Shown here piece after piece: positions 29,251-42,628 of a stretch of 64,000 bases of DNA. The notes under the pieces are model-generated. The model did no database searches. It saw only the letters and a list, made by a program, of their open reading frames with translations, and had not been told where the DNA came from. The position numbers and the translations under genes were made by a program. The stretch is from Aquicella siphonis (GTDB lineage: Bacteria > Pseudomonadota > Gammaproteobacteria > DSM-16500), in the NCBI RefSeq assembly GCF_902459485.1, contig NZ_LR699119.1, positions 1,984,001 to 2,048,000 of the forward strand, written 5' to 3'. How positions within the stretch are numbered: position 1 is the first letter of the stretch; every line of letters starts with the position of its first letter.

Positions 29251-29706
29251 ATGTTAAGCCTGATCCAGTTAGTTACCCACGCCCGTGTCGACATTGCCGG
29301 TGCCACGGCAGCAGCCATTTCCAAAGGTATTACGGCCTTGGTTGGCATAGAGAAATCCGATACTGAAATTGAAGCCCGGAAGATGGTTGAACGCATACTT
29401 CAATACCGCATTTTTCCTGATAACCAGGGCAGGATGAATCTCAGCCTCCGGGATGTGCAAGGTGATTTGCTGATCGTTCCGCAGCTCACTCTGGTTGCAG
29501 AGACAAATAAAGGCACCCGGCCCGGGTTTTCAGCCGGAATGGCGCCTGAGGCTGGAAAAAAGCTATTTGAATATTTGGTCACGCACGCCCGACAGCAATA
29601 CGCCAGGGTTGAAGCCGGCGTCTTTGGCGCTTATATGCAAGTCAGTCTATGCAATGACGGGCCAGTCACTTTCCTTCTGAAAGCGGAAAGCCGGCACGCC
29701 GGATAA
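29251..29706 (+). CDS. dtd: D-aminoacyl-tRNA deacylase
   Basis: 151 residues from the ATG at 29251, which aligns MLSLIQLVTHARV with the MIALIQRVTRASV start of E. coli Dtd; an ATG at 29230 has no ribosome-binding site. It removes D-amino acids from tRNA. The C-terminal NDGPVTF motif with the cross-subunit Gly-Pro is intact. The other active-site motif, SQxTLxA, reads PQLTLVA: the serine is replaced by proline. Length is normal. Confidence 0.92.
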   Translation: MLSLIQLVTHARVDIAGATAAAISKGITALVGIEKSDTEIEARKMVERILQYRIFPDNQGRMNLSLRDVQGDLLIVPQLTLVAETNKGTRPGFSAGMAPEAGKKLFEYLVTHARQQYARVEAGVFGAYMQVSLCNDGPVTFLLKAESRHAG

Positions 29707-29879
29707 CTCTTTATAACTCATTGTAATTAATGCAAACAAACAGGTTTTCAGCCAGTTTTGCGTGAAATGACCACGCAGAAAAAGCCACAAAAAAACGTAG
29801 ACTATGCAAACATGATAGTCTAATAATATTACCAATTGTATTATTCTTACACTCTAGAAAAGGCGTAAAGGGATTGTGA

Positions 29880-30404
29880 TTGCAAAAGAATACCAAGGTA
29901 GACGTTGAGCCGGAAATACTAGAAATCAGATCATCAGGAATAAGCGGCAAAGGAAGTTTTGCTGCAAGATACATCAAGCGCGGTGAGTTTATCATTGCTC
30001 TCGCCGGTGAAGCCATCGTAACACAGGATGTGGAGCCACATTGTGCCGGGCTCGGAATATCTGGGGATGATCCGCTGCAAATCGGCGACAAAGTATTCCT
30101 GATTCTTGACTATAAATCCAAAACTATTAATCACTCCTGCCAGCCTAATGCAGGCATACGCTACAAAAGCGAGTTGTATGCTGTCAGAGATATCCAGGCA
30201 GGCGAGGAAATCACTTACGATTATTCCACCACTAGCGGAATTCTGGACAAATGGACCATGAATTGCGGCTGTCATGCTAACGGATGCCGTCAAACTATAG
30301 GTAACGTCCTGAGCATTCCATCAGAAACCCTGGACCATTACCTGAATCTGAACGTATTGCCGGATTATATCAAACTGCAATTAAAACTCTCTGGGCGTTT
30401 ATAA
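29880..30404 (+). CDS. SET-domain protein, candidate lysine methyltransferase
   Basis: 174 residues. A TTG start at 29880 follows directly after an in-frame stop and has AAAGGGA 6 nt upstream. SET motifs are in order: GKGSFAARYIKRGEFI (about 23-38), INHSCQPNA (83-91) and GEEITYDY (108-115). A post-SET zinc site, CGCHANGC (Cys129, 131, 136 with Cys87 of NHSC as the likely fourth ligand), is complete. All features of an active SAM-dependent lysine methyltransferase are present, with no extra targeting domain. Legionella RomA/LegAS4 show that SET proteins can act on host chromatin; a bacterial target is equally possible. Confidence 0.88.
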   Translation: MQKNTKVDVEPEILEIRSSGISGKGSFAARYIKRGEFIIALAGEAIVTQDVEPHCAGLGISGDDPLQIGDKVFLILDYKSKTINHSCQPNAGIRYKSELYAVRDIQAGEEITYDYSTTSGILDKWTMNCGCHANGCRQTIGNVLSIPSETLDHYLNLNVLPDYIKLQLKLSGRL

Positions 30405-30560
30405 AACTGGGTTTTCACAAACGACAGCATCGATTCTTCCTGACACAAGAAAATACTGAAAAGCCGGCAAAGATCGCTTAATATAGGCGAAAAATAATCA
30501 TAGAAGATGCCCTCACTTCCTGAATGAGCCTGTTTTCAGCCAATTATCAGAGGTTTAGAG

Positions 30561-30833
30561 ATGTTTAGCGGAAAAAAAAATGAAAAAATCGAGCTGAAAG
30601 AATTGACCAGAGAAGGCACGTATAAGTCAGTTGAAAGTGAAGCCCAGAGCGGCATTACATTCTGGGGTGAGCATCCCGATGATAATCAGGGACTTTTATC
30701 ACTGTTTTTCAGATCCTCCACACCTGCAATTTTTGATGGACAAAGGGCAGAAATAAATAGTCAAGGAGAAGGACCACAAGATAATACATCGAAACAGCAA
30801 GCATTACCCGCACCGCCGCGATACAGCAAATAG
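30561..30833 (+). CDS. Hypothetical 90-residue hydrophilic protein
   Basis: MFSGKKNEKIELKELTREG... ending LPAPPRYSK. Not recognised. AGAGGTTTAGAG precedes the ATG. Soluble, acidic-charged N-terminus, proline-rich C-terminus, no signal peptide. Separated from the SET gene by 156 bp and pointing toward the rRNA terminator. Confidence 0.55.
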   Translation: MFSGKKNEKIELKELTREGTYKSVESEAQSGITFWGEHPDDNQGLLSLFFRSSTPAIFDGQRAEINSQGEGPQDNTSKQQALPAPPRYSK

Positions 30834-30931
30834 AGATTCCTATCCCTATCCCGTCATCAAAAGCATTTAAATCCATCATTGTCTAAATAACCAGTTTTGA
30901 CGCTTTAGCATTTGTCAAATCAGAAAAACAA

Positions 30932-30964
30932 AAAGCCCCTGCAAGGATTAATTGCAGGGGCTTT
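30932..30964 (-). terminator. rRNA operon terminator
   Basis: 13-bp perfect stem AAAGCCCCTGCAA / TTGCAGGGGCTTT, 7-nt loop, followed on the minus strand by TTTGTTTTTC. It lies about 10 bp past the 5S 3' end. Confidence 0.93.
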
Positions 30965-30973
30965 AGGAAAAAG

Positions 30974-31091
30974 AGCCTGGCGATGACCGACTTTGGCATG
31001 GATAAACCCACACTATCATAGGCGCTAAATGGTTTCACTTCTGAGTTCGAGATGGGATCAGGTGGTACCCACTTGCTCTGGTCGCCAGGCA
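30974..31091 (-). rRNA. rrf: 5S ribosomal RNA
   Basis: The minus strand reads TGCCTGGCGACC at the 5' end and GTCGCCAGGC at the 3' end, forming helix I, with the conserved CCCATCTCGAACTCAGAAG segment between. About 118 nt. Confidence 0.95.
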
Positions 31092-31235
31092 GTAACTGGT
31101 TGAAACGGCACAGGTTGAACTGCCGTCCTGAAGCTTTGTGCGGCGTAAGGTTCCTCTGCTTCCAGGGGATTTCCCGCACCGCGTGCTCAGGATAATTGCG
31201 AAGTACACTTTCATCAAACGACTTGGGTGTTATAT

Positions 31236-34142
<2,907 letters not shown>

Positions 34143-34278
34143 TATAACCCCAAATCGTCTCCGCTCCATATCACGCTCGCGCGCAATATCCAGCAGCAAC
34201 CACCAGGATCATATGCATTTTACTAAAGTTAACTTGAGTAAATACACCCAGTGTACTTCGCTTTATTTCAACCAAATT

Positions 34279-34287
34279 GTTAAAGAA
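34279..34287 (-). promoter_or_regulatory. Spacer boxA antitermination site
   Basis: TTCTTTAAC on the minus strand, 137 nt before the 23S 5' end, matching the boxA of the rrn leader at 36626-36634. Confidence 0.6.
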
Positions 34288-34360
34288 CTTTCTGTCCCGT
34301 CTAGAGATCAGAAGATAACTCTCTTAAACACCGAATCCTATCTTCTGTTCTCTTCTTTCC

Positions 34361-34433
34361 TGGAGCCAGTCGGGATCGAACCGACGACCCCCTGCTTGCA
34401 AAGCAGATGCTCTCCCAGCTGAGCTATGGCCCC
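34361..34433 (-). tRNA. tRNA-Ala (TGC)
   Basis: GGGGCCA/TGGCTCC acceptor, anticodon stem with loop containing TGC (CTGCTTTGCAAGCAG), T arm GTTCGATCC. 73 nt, no encoded CCA. In the 16S-23S spacer. Confidence 0.97.
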
Positions 34434-34439
34434 GATGTT

Positions 34440-34550
34440 CCTATCGCTTCGCTCGGGCAAAGCCCTCGCTTGCGACTTAAGGGTAGAACTGCGTTTCTCC
34501 CCTTAAGAAACCCCATTGCTTTACCACTATCAATGCGGCTCTAACTCAAA
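34440..34550. repeat. ITS direct repeat, copy 1
   Basis: 111 bp identical, base for base, to 34627-34737. It begins CCTATCGCTTCGCTC and ends GCTCTAACTCAAA, sits between tRNA-Ala and the unique 76-bp core, and contains a hairpin with GGGC/GCCC and TCGC/GCGA arms. Confidence 0.95.
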
Positions 34551-34626
34551 TCATCCAGCGCAACTTCAAACCCTTACCTCTTTAGCCTTGATCCAGCCAA
34601 AGAGCTAAACGCTTTGTGCTCCTTCA

Positions 34627-34737
34627 CCTATCGCTTCGCTCGGGCAAAGCCCTCGCTTGCGACTTAAGGGTAGAACTGCGTTTCTCCCCTTAAGAAACCC
34701 CATTGCTTTACCACTATCAATGCGGCTCTAACTCAAA
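34627..34737. repeat. ITS direct repeat, copy 2
   Basis: The second identical 111-bp copy, 187 bp from the first, abutting the tRNA-Ile side of the spacer. Confidence 0.95.
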
Positions 34738-34761
34738 AACAGCCCGCCCTCACACTCTCGT

Positions 34762-34838
<77 letters not shown>

Positions 34839-34984
34839 CGCAGGGTCTCTTCTCAATCTCTTCTCTTACACAAGCCTCAAGAGTGATTTATGTGCGCGCC
34901 TTCCCAAGTGTGCGATCTATCTTTACTTCAGCCTCGCGGCTGATCGGCACTTCCCGCCACCGGCGGTCAGTACCTTCAATATAG

Positions 34985-36523
<1,539 letters not shown>

Positions 36524-36625
36524 TTTAAAACTCGTATGCTCCTATAGACTCTCATCCATAGTCGCAAATTCTCCTTCGCACTGAATTGCTCAGGTAAGCG
36601 CGCACATATATCACTCTTTCAACTT

Positions 36626-36634
36626 GTTAAAGAA
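36626..36634 (-). promoter_or_regulatory. Leader boxA antitermination site
   Basis: TTCTTTAAC (then AAG) between the rrn promoter and 16S, matching the CTCTTTAAC core of E. coli rrn leaders. Confidence 0.7.
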
Positions 36635-36656
36635 CTTTTACCGCTTGAGAGGGCGC

Positions 36657-36684
36657 ATTCTACCCGTTCCCGCTCTCTTGTCAA
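36657..36684 (-). promoter_or_regulatory. rRNA operon promoter
   Basis: TTGACA (36679-36684), 16-nt spacer, TAGAAT (36657-36662), followed by a GCGCCC discriminator typical of stringently controlled rRNA promoters. Upstream is an A/T-rich UP-like element that overlaps the last codons of uvrA (stop at 36705). Confidence 0.88.
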
Positions 36685-36704
36685 CACTGATTTCGCATTT
36701 TTTT

Positions 36705-39539
36705 TCAAAAACTTTTTTTAGTTCGCATCACCTTGCGTAAAAAGGTCCCGGTATAGGATCCCGCATGCTGCGCCACAGCCTCCGGGGTGCCGGAAACAAT
36801 CAGCCTGCCGCCTTTTTCCCCTCCCTCAGGACCCAGGTCAATCACCCAGTCAGCGGTTTTGATCACATCCAGATTGTGTTCGATGATAACAATGGTATTA
36901 CCATGGTCTCGCAGTCTGTGCAATACGCGCAGGAGTTGCTCGATATCGTAAAAATGCAAGCCGGTGGTCGGCTCATCTAGCAAGTATAACACACGCCCCG
37001 TATCTTTTCTGGATAATTCTTTCGCCAGTTTGATACGCTGCGCTTCCCCGCCGGACAGAGTCGTGGCGCTCTGACCCAGCGAGATATAGGACAGCCCCAC
37101 ATCCAGCAAGGTCTGCAGCTTTCTGGCAACCGCGGGAATAGGGTCAAAAAACGCCCGCGCCTCTTCCACCGTCATTTCCAGAATCTGATGAATATTCTTG
37201 CCCTTATAAAGAATTTCCAGTGTCTCGCGGTTATACCGCCGGCCCTGGCAAACATCACAGGTCACATAGACATCGGCGAGGAAATGCATTTCCACTTTAA
37301 TCAGCCCTTCGCCCTGACAGGCTTCACAACGTCCGCCTTTGACATTAAAGCTAAACCGCCCGGGCTGATAACCGCGGGAACGCGATTCCTGGGTGCCGGC
37401 AAAAAGATCCCGGATCGCTGTAAACAACCCGGTATAAGTCGCAGGGTTGGATCGTGGTGTGCGGCCGATAGGACTTTGGTCCACCACCACGACTTTATCC
37501 AGATATTCCAGTCCCTCCACACTTTCATGCGCAGCCGGTTCAGGCCCCAGAGCATCATTAAGGGCACGGCTCGCGACCGGAGCCAGTGTATCGTTGATTA
37601 AAGTGGACTTACCCGATCCCGACACGCCTGTGATGCACGTCATCAAGCCTATGGGAATATCCACATTGATGGATTTCAGATTATTTCCGGAAGCGCCGCG
37701 CAGCTGAATCTGCTTCTCCGGGTTGACTGGGACCCGCGACGCCGGAATTTCAATTTTTCGCTTGCCTGACAAATACTGTCCCGTCAGCGACTTGGCTGTT
37801 TTCATGATTTCGGCGGGACACCCCTGCGCGACCACTTCTCCGCCATGCACGCCAGCGCCCGGACCGAGATCCAGCACATAATCCGCACTCATAATGGCGT
37901 CTTCATCATGCTCGACAACAATCACGGAGTTTCCTAAATCGCGCAAATGATGCAGCGTTCGCAATAACCTCTCATTATCACGCTGGTGCAGGCCAATGGA
38001 CGGCTCATCCAAAATATACATCACACCCACCAGTCCCGAACCTATCTGGCTAGCCAGACGAATGCGCTGCGCCTCTCCGCCCGACAGTGTTTCCGCACTG
38101 CGATCCAGGCTGATATAATCCAGGCCCACATCCACCAGAAAACTCAACCGGCTGGTCAGCTCCTTCACGATTTTCACCGCGATTTCACCGCGATACCCTG
38201 GCAAATGCAGCTTATCGAAAAAAGCCTTGGTTTTATCCACCGCCCATGACGCGATTTCCGGCAGCGACTTGCCCGCGACAAACACATGCCGCGCAGACTG
38301 GTTCAAACGCGTACCCCCGCAGCTTTCGCAGACACGCACGGCGATGTATTTACGCAGTTCCTCGCGTACAAACTCGGACTCCGTTTCATGATAGCGGCGG
38401 TTAAGATTAGGCAAAACGCCTTCAAAGGGATTGGTCTTTGTGAAAGAATAACCATCTTCATCCTTATACTGAAACCGAACGGGTTCGGTACCGCCATGCA
38501 GCAGAATCTTCTGGATTTTTTTTGACAGACGCGCGAACGGCGCCTCCAGATCAAACTTATAATGCTTGGCCAGTGAAGTGAGTATCTGAAAATAATAAAG
38601 ATTGCGTCGGTCCCAGCCGCGAATCGCACCGTCAGCCAGACTTAAATCGGCATTGACCACCAGCGCGGGATCAAATATTTCCTTGATGCCCAACCCGTCA
38701 CATTCAGCACAGGCGCCTACCGGACTGTTAAATGAAAACAACCTGGGCGATAATTCCGGCAAACTGTAGCCGCAGTCGGGACAGGAAAATTTCGATGAAA
38801 ACACGCGCGGCGCTTTACGCGGCTCGTCCATCAAGCCGATACCCGCAACACCGTCACTTAACCGCAGCGCAGTTTCAAATGACTCCGCCAGGCGCAGGCG
38901 GATATCCTCTCGTACTTTGACACGGTCAATCACCACTTCAATCGTGTGCTTTTTACGTAAATCCAGTTTTGGCGGCTGGTCCAGCTCCGCCATTTCACCG
39001 TCTATGCGCGCCCGCACAAAACCCTGTCCGCGCAATTCCTGCAGTAATTCCACATGTTCACCCTTGCGCTCACGCACGACCGGCGCAAGCACCATGACTT
39101 TGGTATCCACAGGCAGCGCGAGCACCATGTCCACCATCTGGCTGATGGTTTGCGCTTCAAGAATATTTCCATGCAAGGGACAGCGCGGCTGTCCAACTTT
39201 AGCGAACAACAGGCGCAAATAATCATGGATTTCCGTGATAGTGCCGACGGTGGAGCGCGGGTTATGCGAAGTGGATTTCTGTTCGATGGAAATCGCCGGC
39301 GAAAGACCTTCAATATGATCCACATCCGGCTTTTCCATCATAGACAAAAATTGCCGCGCATAGGATGATAGCGATTCCACATACCGCCGCTGGCCTTCTG
39401 CGTACAACGTGTCGAACGCCAGCGATGACTTGCCGGAACCCGACAAGCCGGTGATGACTATCAGCTTGTCTCGAGGCAAATCCACATTCAGGTTTTTTAA
39501 ATTATGGGTTCGTGCACCACGGATACGAATATATTTCAT
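36705..39539 (-). CDS. uvrA: Excinuclease ABC subunit A
   Basis: 944 residues from the ATG at 39539 ([22 protein letters not shown]); the ORF extends upstream without similarity. DNA-damage sensor of nucleotide excision repair. It has two ABC ATPase modules: Walker [10 protein letters not shown] and GVSGSGKST, signatures [12 protein letters not shown] and [12 protein letters not shown], and the zinc fingers CPDCGYS...CAECDGLG and CEACQGEG...CDVCQGRR. Length matches the family (about 940). No clear Shine-Dalgarno or LexA box is visible upstream. The gene ends 20 bp before the rrn -35 hexamer. Confidence 0.96.
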   Translation of the reverse strand: MKYIRIRGARTHNLKNLNVDLPRDKLIVITGLSGSGKSSLAFDTLYAEGQRRYVESLSSYARQFLSMMEKPDVDHIEGLSPAISIEQKSTSHNPRSTVGTITEIHDYLRLLFAKVGQPRCPLHGNILEAQTISQMVDMVLALPVDTKVMVLAPVVRERKGEHVELLQELRGQGFVRARIDGEMAELDQPPKLDLRKKHTIEVVIDRVKVREDIRLRLAESFETALRLSDGVAGIGLMDEPRKAPRVFSSKFSCPDCGYSLPELSPRLFSFNSPVGACAECDGLGIKEIFDPALVVNADLSLADGAIRGWDRRNLYYFQILTSLAKHYKFDLEAPFARLSKKIQKILLHGGTEPVRFQYKDEDGYSFTKTNPFEGVLPNLNRRYHETESEFVREELRKYIAVRVCESCGGTRLNQSARHVFVAGKSLPEIASWAVDKTKAFFDKLHLPGYRGEIAVKIVKELTSRLSFLVDVGLDYISLDRSAETLSGGEAQRIRLASQIGSGLVGVMYILDEPSIGLHQRDNERLLRTLHHLRDLGNSVIVVEHDEDAIMSADYVLDLGPGAGVHGGEVVAQGCPAEIMKTAKSLTGQYLSGKRKIEIPASRVPVNPEKQIQLRGASGNNLKSINVDIPIGLMTCITGVSGSGKSTLINDTLAPVASRALNDALGPEPAAHESVEGLEYLDKVVVVDQSPIGRTPRSNPATYTGLFTAIRDLFAGTQESRSRGYQPGRFSFNVKGGRCEACQGEGLIKVEMHFLADVYVTCDVCQGRRYNRETLEILYKGKNIHQILEMTVEEARAFFDPIPAVARKLQTLLDVGLSYISLGQSATTLSGGEAQRIKLAKELSRKDTGRVLYLLDEPTTGLHFYDIEQLLRVLHRLRDHGNTIVIIEHNLDVIKTADWVIDLGPEGGEKGGRLIVSGTPEAVAQHAGSYTGTFLRKVMRTKKSF

Positions 39540-39643
39540 AGTCGGTTTATGCGGCATCCAGAAAAAGGGAAACATTATAATCACATTTCCCCGCCCAGGT
39601 CAGCCTTGGCGTATGCCGGATAAAGCCGGCACAACAGCCCGGC

Positions 39644-39765
39644 TCATAAGTTGTTGATAAAGCGGTTACCCTCTTCCGTTCGGATGGCAAGACCATCTGG
39701 CTTAGGCGCAAAACATCCGCCAGAGAAAAAAAGCTATCCGGCCCGAAAAACCTCGAAAACACAGA
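39644..39765 (-). pseudogene. Decayed C-terminal tail of the 245/594-residue protein family
   Basis: Immediately after the stop of the 245-residue gene, one reverse frame reads VFEVFRAG-stop-LFFSGG... to [18 protein letters not shown]-stop. This aligns with the end of the TPR protein at 40657 (VFRLFSRSP ... PSIQGDDGNRFITHL-stop), at DNA level too (AAGTTGTTGATAAAGCGGTT against AAGTGCGTGATAAAACGGTT). An in-frame stop at about residue 9 breaks it. It is either the remnant of a third tandem copy or the true, frameshifted tail of the 245-residue gene. Confidence 0.65.
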
Positions 39766-40503
39766 TCACAAAAACCGGGAAACGATATGATCCGTGACGT
39801 GGTTTTCCTGATCACTCTGCCCGGAGGCCGAACCAGCCCGGCCACCCGCCCTCTGCGGCGGCGCCGAAAACAGACTGGAGGTTGTCACCGGAAAACATGA
39901 CTTGACCGCCTGATAAAGATGCGGATATTGCTGCAATGCTTGAGGAAACGCAGGATTCCTGACCGCTTCCGCGCGCAAAGCGGCGGCCGTTGCCTCAGAA
40001 ACCTGAGGCGCGCGTGGAGAAGTGTATCGAATGGCTTGCTCCAGCGCTTCCGCAACCTGAAGCAGTCTGCCGGACGTAATGCATGGCGCCGTCAACGAAC
40101 CGAGAGAAATTCTGGGCGTGTGAAAAATGCGGCCCAAGAATGTTTGTTTGCACAGCGACTGCATCATCGCATTCATTTTAAGGTTATCATCTGTGACAAG
40201 ACTCATGACATGGATCAGGTGATCTTTGGTCTCACCCAGATCGGAAAACGGGATTTCGGCCGCATCCTCAGCAGGCCAGGCTTTCGCCTCTGTCAAAACT
40301 GAAAAAATTCTAATGCGCTGATAGGGAGCAATATCAAGCGGCGAGTGAGTCGTAAACAGGCTGCGAAGCGCGATGTGAAGACTGCGATCTGCTTCCGGCG
40401 TATTCTCGAGCGCCAGCTTTCTGATATCCTCAACCAGCACCTCGCTGACAGGATTGGTCTGACGCAGACTGAGATTTGGAACTGTCAAGAAACGTAAAAA
40501 CAT
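39766..40503 (-). CDS. Conserved-domain protein sharing the C-terminal region of the adjacent TPR protein
   Basis: 245 residues from the ATG at 40503 (GGGAGGG 6 nt upstream). No known family is recognised. Residues from about 95 onward align with the last 150 residues of the TPR protein at 40657-42441: NAMMQSLCKQTFLGRIF vs NAALQALCSNTFLGSIF, SGRLLQVAEALEQ vs AGRLRMLAEWLEK, and VSEATAAALRAEA vs ISETTRQALREEA. The alignment weakens before the final 35 residues, and the expected tail appears downstream in another frame (39644-39765), hinting at a late frameshift. It belongs to the cassette between uvrA and yajR. Confidence 0.7.
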   Translation of the reverse strand: MFLRFLTVPNLSLRQTNPVSEVLVEDIRKLALENTPEADRSLHIALRSLFTTHSPLDIAPYQRIRIFSVLTEAKAWPAEDAAEIPFSDLGETKDHLIHVMSLVTDDNLKMNAMMQSLCKQTFLGRIFHTPRISLGSLTAPCITSGRLLQVAEALEQAIRYTSPRAPQVSEATAAALRAEAVRNPAFPQALQQYPHLYQAVKSCFPVTTSSLFSAPPQRAGGRAGSASGQSDQENHVTDHIVSRFL

Positions 40504-40656
40504 GGACTTCCCTCCCTGATGAGCAATTAATAACGGCATCATACCCAGAGCAGGCTTAACAAAATCTTATATGGCTTCCTGTTAACACCCTCGAATAAAT
40601 CAGCCGGGGCCAGCACGGCCCGCAAACTCTGCGCGTTCGTGCAGGAAGGCTAAAAA

Positions 40657-42441
40657 TCACAAGTGCGTGATAAAACGGTTGCCATCATCTCCCTGTATGG
40701 AAGGGAAATCCGGTGTAAGCGGCGCGGGCGGAACAGGGGACCGCGAAAACAAGCGAAAAACCTGCCGGCTTTGCCGGCTTAAACCGGCCGCAGCCATTAT
40801 CATCCCATGCAAACGTGGAAATTCAGCGTTTATCGATTTTGCGAAATCCGCGTTGATTCGCGCCTCTTCTCGCAGCGCCTGCCTTGTCGTTTCTGATATA
40901 TCCTCAGGATGGAAACTCACCAGTTTTTTTTCCAGCCACTCCGCGAGCATCCTCAGCCTCCCGGCAGCGATAGAGGGGCTGGACAGACTATGACGTTTAA
41001 CGTAAAAAATGCTGCCCAGAAAGGTATTGCTGCACAACGCCTGCAGCGCGGCATTCACACCCCATTCCGGATGACTCAGAATCATGTCTTTTAACTGATC
41101 TTTTAAAGCCGGAACATCCTGACCCACGGCGGCACACTCCGGCCATCCCGCGCCCGGCGGCAGCTGTGCCAACATCCTGATAAAATCACGCTGGAGATAG
41201 AGCGGGAGAGCACAGAGAAGAAATGAACCCAAAAGTGACTGACATGTTTGCCGGCAGGCTTCTTCCTGTCCTGTCACTTGCTGCGCCAAAGCCAGAATGC
41301 AGTCCGCTTCTGCCCGCTTCACCGGTCTGGCAGCAATCTGATCGCGAAAATTGATGATTCCACCCAACAGCTGCGTCCGCTCTTCATCTGGCGTCAAATA
41401 AAAAAGACGAATACTCACGCATAAACGCAGAAGATCATTCCCGGCAGACTGTTGCAGAAACGTTTTATAATTTCCCCTGGCTTCGTCCGCTCTTCCCTCC
41501 TCTTCTGACAACATGCCAAGAAACAAATGCGCGGCATGCCCGGGGCCAGGTAAACACAACGCCTTCTCGAGATCCCGGCGCGACTTAATTCGCTGACCCT
41601 GGTATAAATAAGCAAGCGCACGCTGAATATAATAAGCCGGTTCATTTGGATTCAAGCCGATTAGCAGGGTAAAATCTTCCGCCGCCGGAGCCAGCGAGCG
41701 CCGGTGCAGTTCCGCGTTGCCACGCAGTGAAAGCAGCCGCGCACGTTGCTGCGCGGAAGCGTTTTGAAGCGCAAGATTACAATCAGCCACTGTCAATTCA
41801 GGATATCCAAGCCGCAAGTGAACCATGCTTCTTTCCAGACGGACAGTGCGCAGCTCGGCGTCAGACACACTATTCCTGTCCAGCGCACGCAAGGACAAAA
41901 TGTCGTCGAAAGCTTGTTGGGCAACCCGATACTCCTCCATGACACGATAAAGAATTGCGCGGTTGATCAATGCCTTGATATTGCCATTATTTATTGCCAG
42001 CGCCGCCTGCAAATCAGCAAGGGCCTCCTGAAACCGGCGCTTTTCACGATACAGGGTCGCGCGGTTCACATACGCCACTTCCGCGATCTGACTTTCAGCG
42101 CGATTTTTCCGGTTCCGGCATAATTCTATGGCTTTGCAATAATCCGCAAACGCAAGATCCGGCTGCCGCAGGCTTGCGTATATATTTCCTCTGGCCAGGT
42201 AGGCTTCACCCTGCTGCGGAGACAGCGTGACGGCACGGTCAAAATCAATGAATGCTTCCAGCGTGCGCTTGCAGGTTCGATAGGAAGAGCCACGCCACAG
42301 CAATGCGCGGATGAACAAAGGATCCACCGCCAGCGCCTGCGTGAAACTTTCTATCGCCCCTTCATGATTCCCTTCAAGCTGCTGCGCACAACCTCTTTCA
42401 AAATAAAACTCAGCACTGATCGCTTTTTGTTTTCTCAACAT
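40657..42441 (-). CDS. TPR-repeat protein with novel C-terminal domain, candidate effector
   Basis: 594 residues; GAGGAAGGA 6 nt before the ATG. The first 330 residues are tetratricopeptide repeats (AEFYFERGCAQQLEGNHEGAIESF, ALLWRGSSYRTCKRTLEAFIDFDRAV, AYLARGNIYASLRQPDLAFADYCKAI and more), a scaffold for protein-protein contacts. The last 150 residues form a domain shared only with the neighbouring 245-residue protein in this window. No signal peptide, no membrane helix. Its transcript is probably separate from the phosphatase-like gene upstream, since a terminator-like palindrome intervenes. Confidence 0.78.
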   Translation of the reverse strand: MLRKQKAISAEFYFERGCAQQLEGNHEGAIESFTQALAVDPLFIRALLWRGSSYRTCKRTLEAFIDFDRAVTLSPQQGEAYLARGNIYASLRQPDLAFADYCKAIELCRNRKNRAESQIAEVAYVNRATLYREKRRFQEALADLQAALAINNGNIKALINRAILYRVMEEYRVAQQAFDDILSLRALDRNSVSDAELRTVRLERSMVHLRLGYPELTVADCNLALQNASAQQRARLLSLRGNAELHRRSLAPAAEDFTLLIGLNPNEPAYYIQRALAYLYQGQRIKSRRDLEKALCLPGPGHAAHLFLGMLSEEEGRADEARGNYKTFLQQSAGNDLLRLCVSIRLFYLTPDEERTQLLGGIINFRDQIAARPVKRAEADCILALAQQVTGQEEACRQTCQSLLGSFLLCALPLYLQRDFIRMLAQLPPGAGWPECAAVGQDVPALKDQLKDMILSHPEWGVNAALQALCSNTFLGSIFYVKRHSLSSPSIAAGRLRMLAEWLEKKLVSFHPEDISETTRQALREEARINADFAKSINAEFPRLHGMIMAAAGLSRQSRQVFRLFSRSPVPPAPLTPDFPSIQGDDGNRFITHL

Positions 42442-42578
42442 GGCAAATCCTTCCTCGTAAACCAGACTGACGAACCCTATCCATATCTACAAGCAAACCA
42501 CCTCTTATACTGGATAATATCTCCATTTGCCAGACAGGACATAAGCTCTTGCATTCTGAATACTGATTAAATCAAACA

Positions 42579-42596
42579 CTGTCCGCGCGCGGACAG
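42579..42596 (-). terminator. Terminator-like palindrome after the phosphatase-loop gene
   Basis: CTGTCCG / CGGACAG around CGCG, an 18-bp perfect palindrome 33 bp after the stop at 42629. On the minus strand it is followed by TGTTTGATTT, a usable U-tract. Confidence 0.6.
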
Positions 42597-42628
42597 ATTC
42601 CCAAGCGAAGTTTCTTATTTAATTGATA

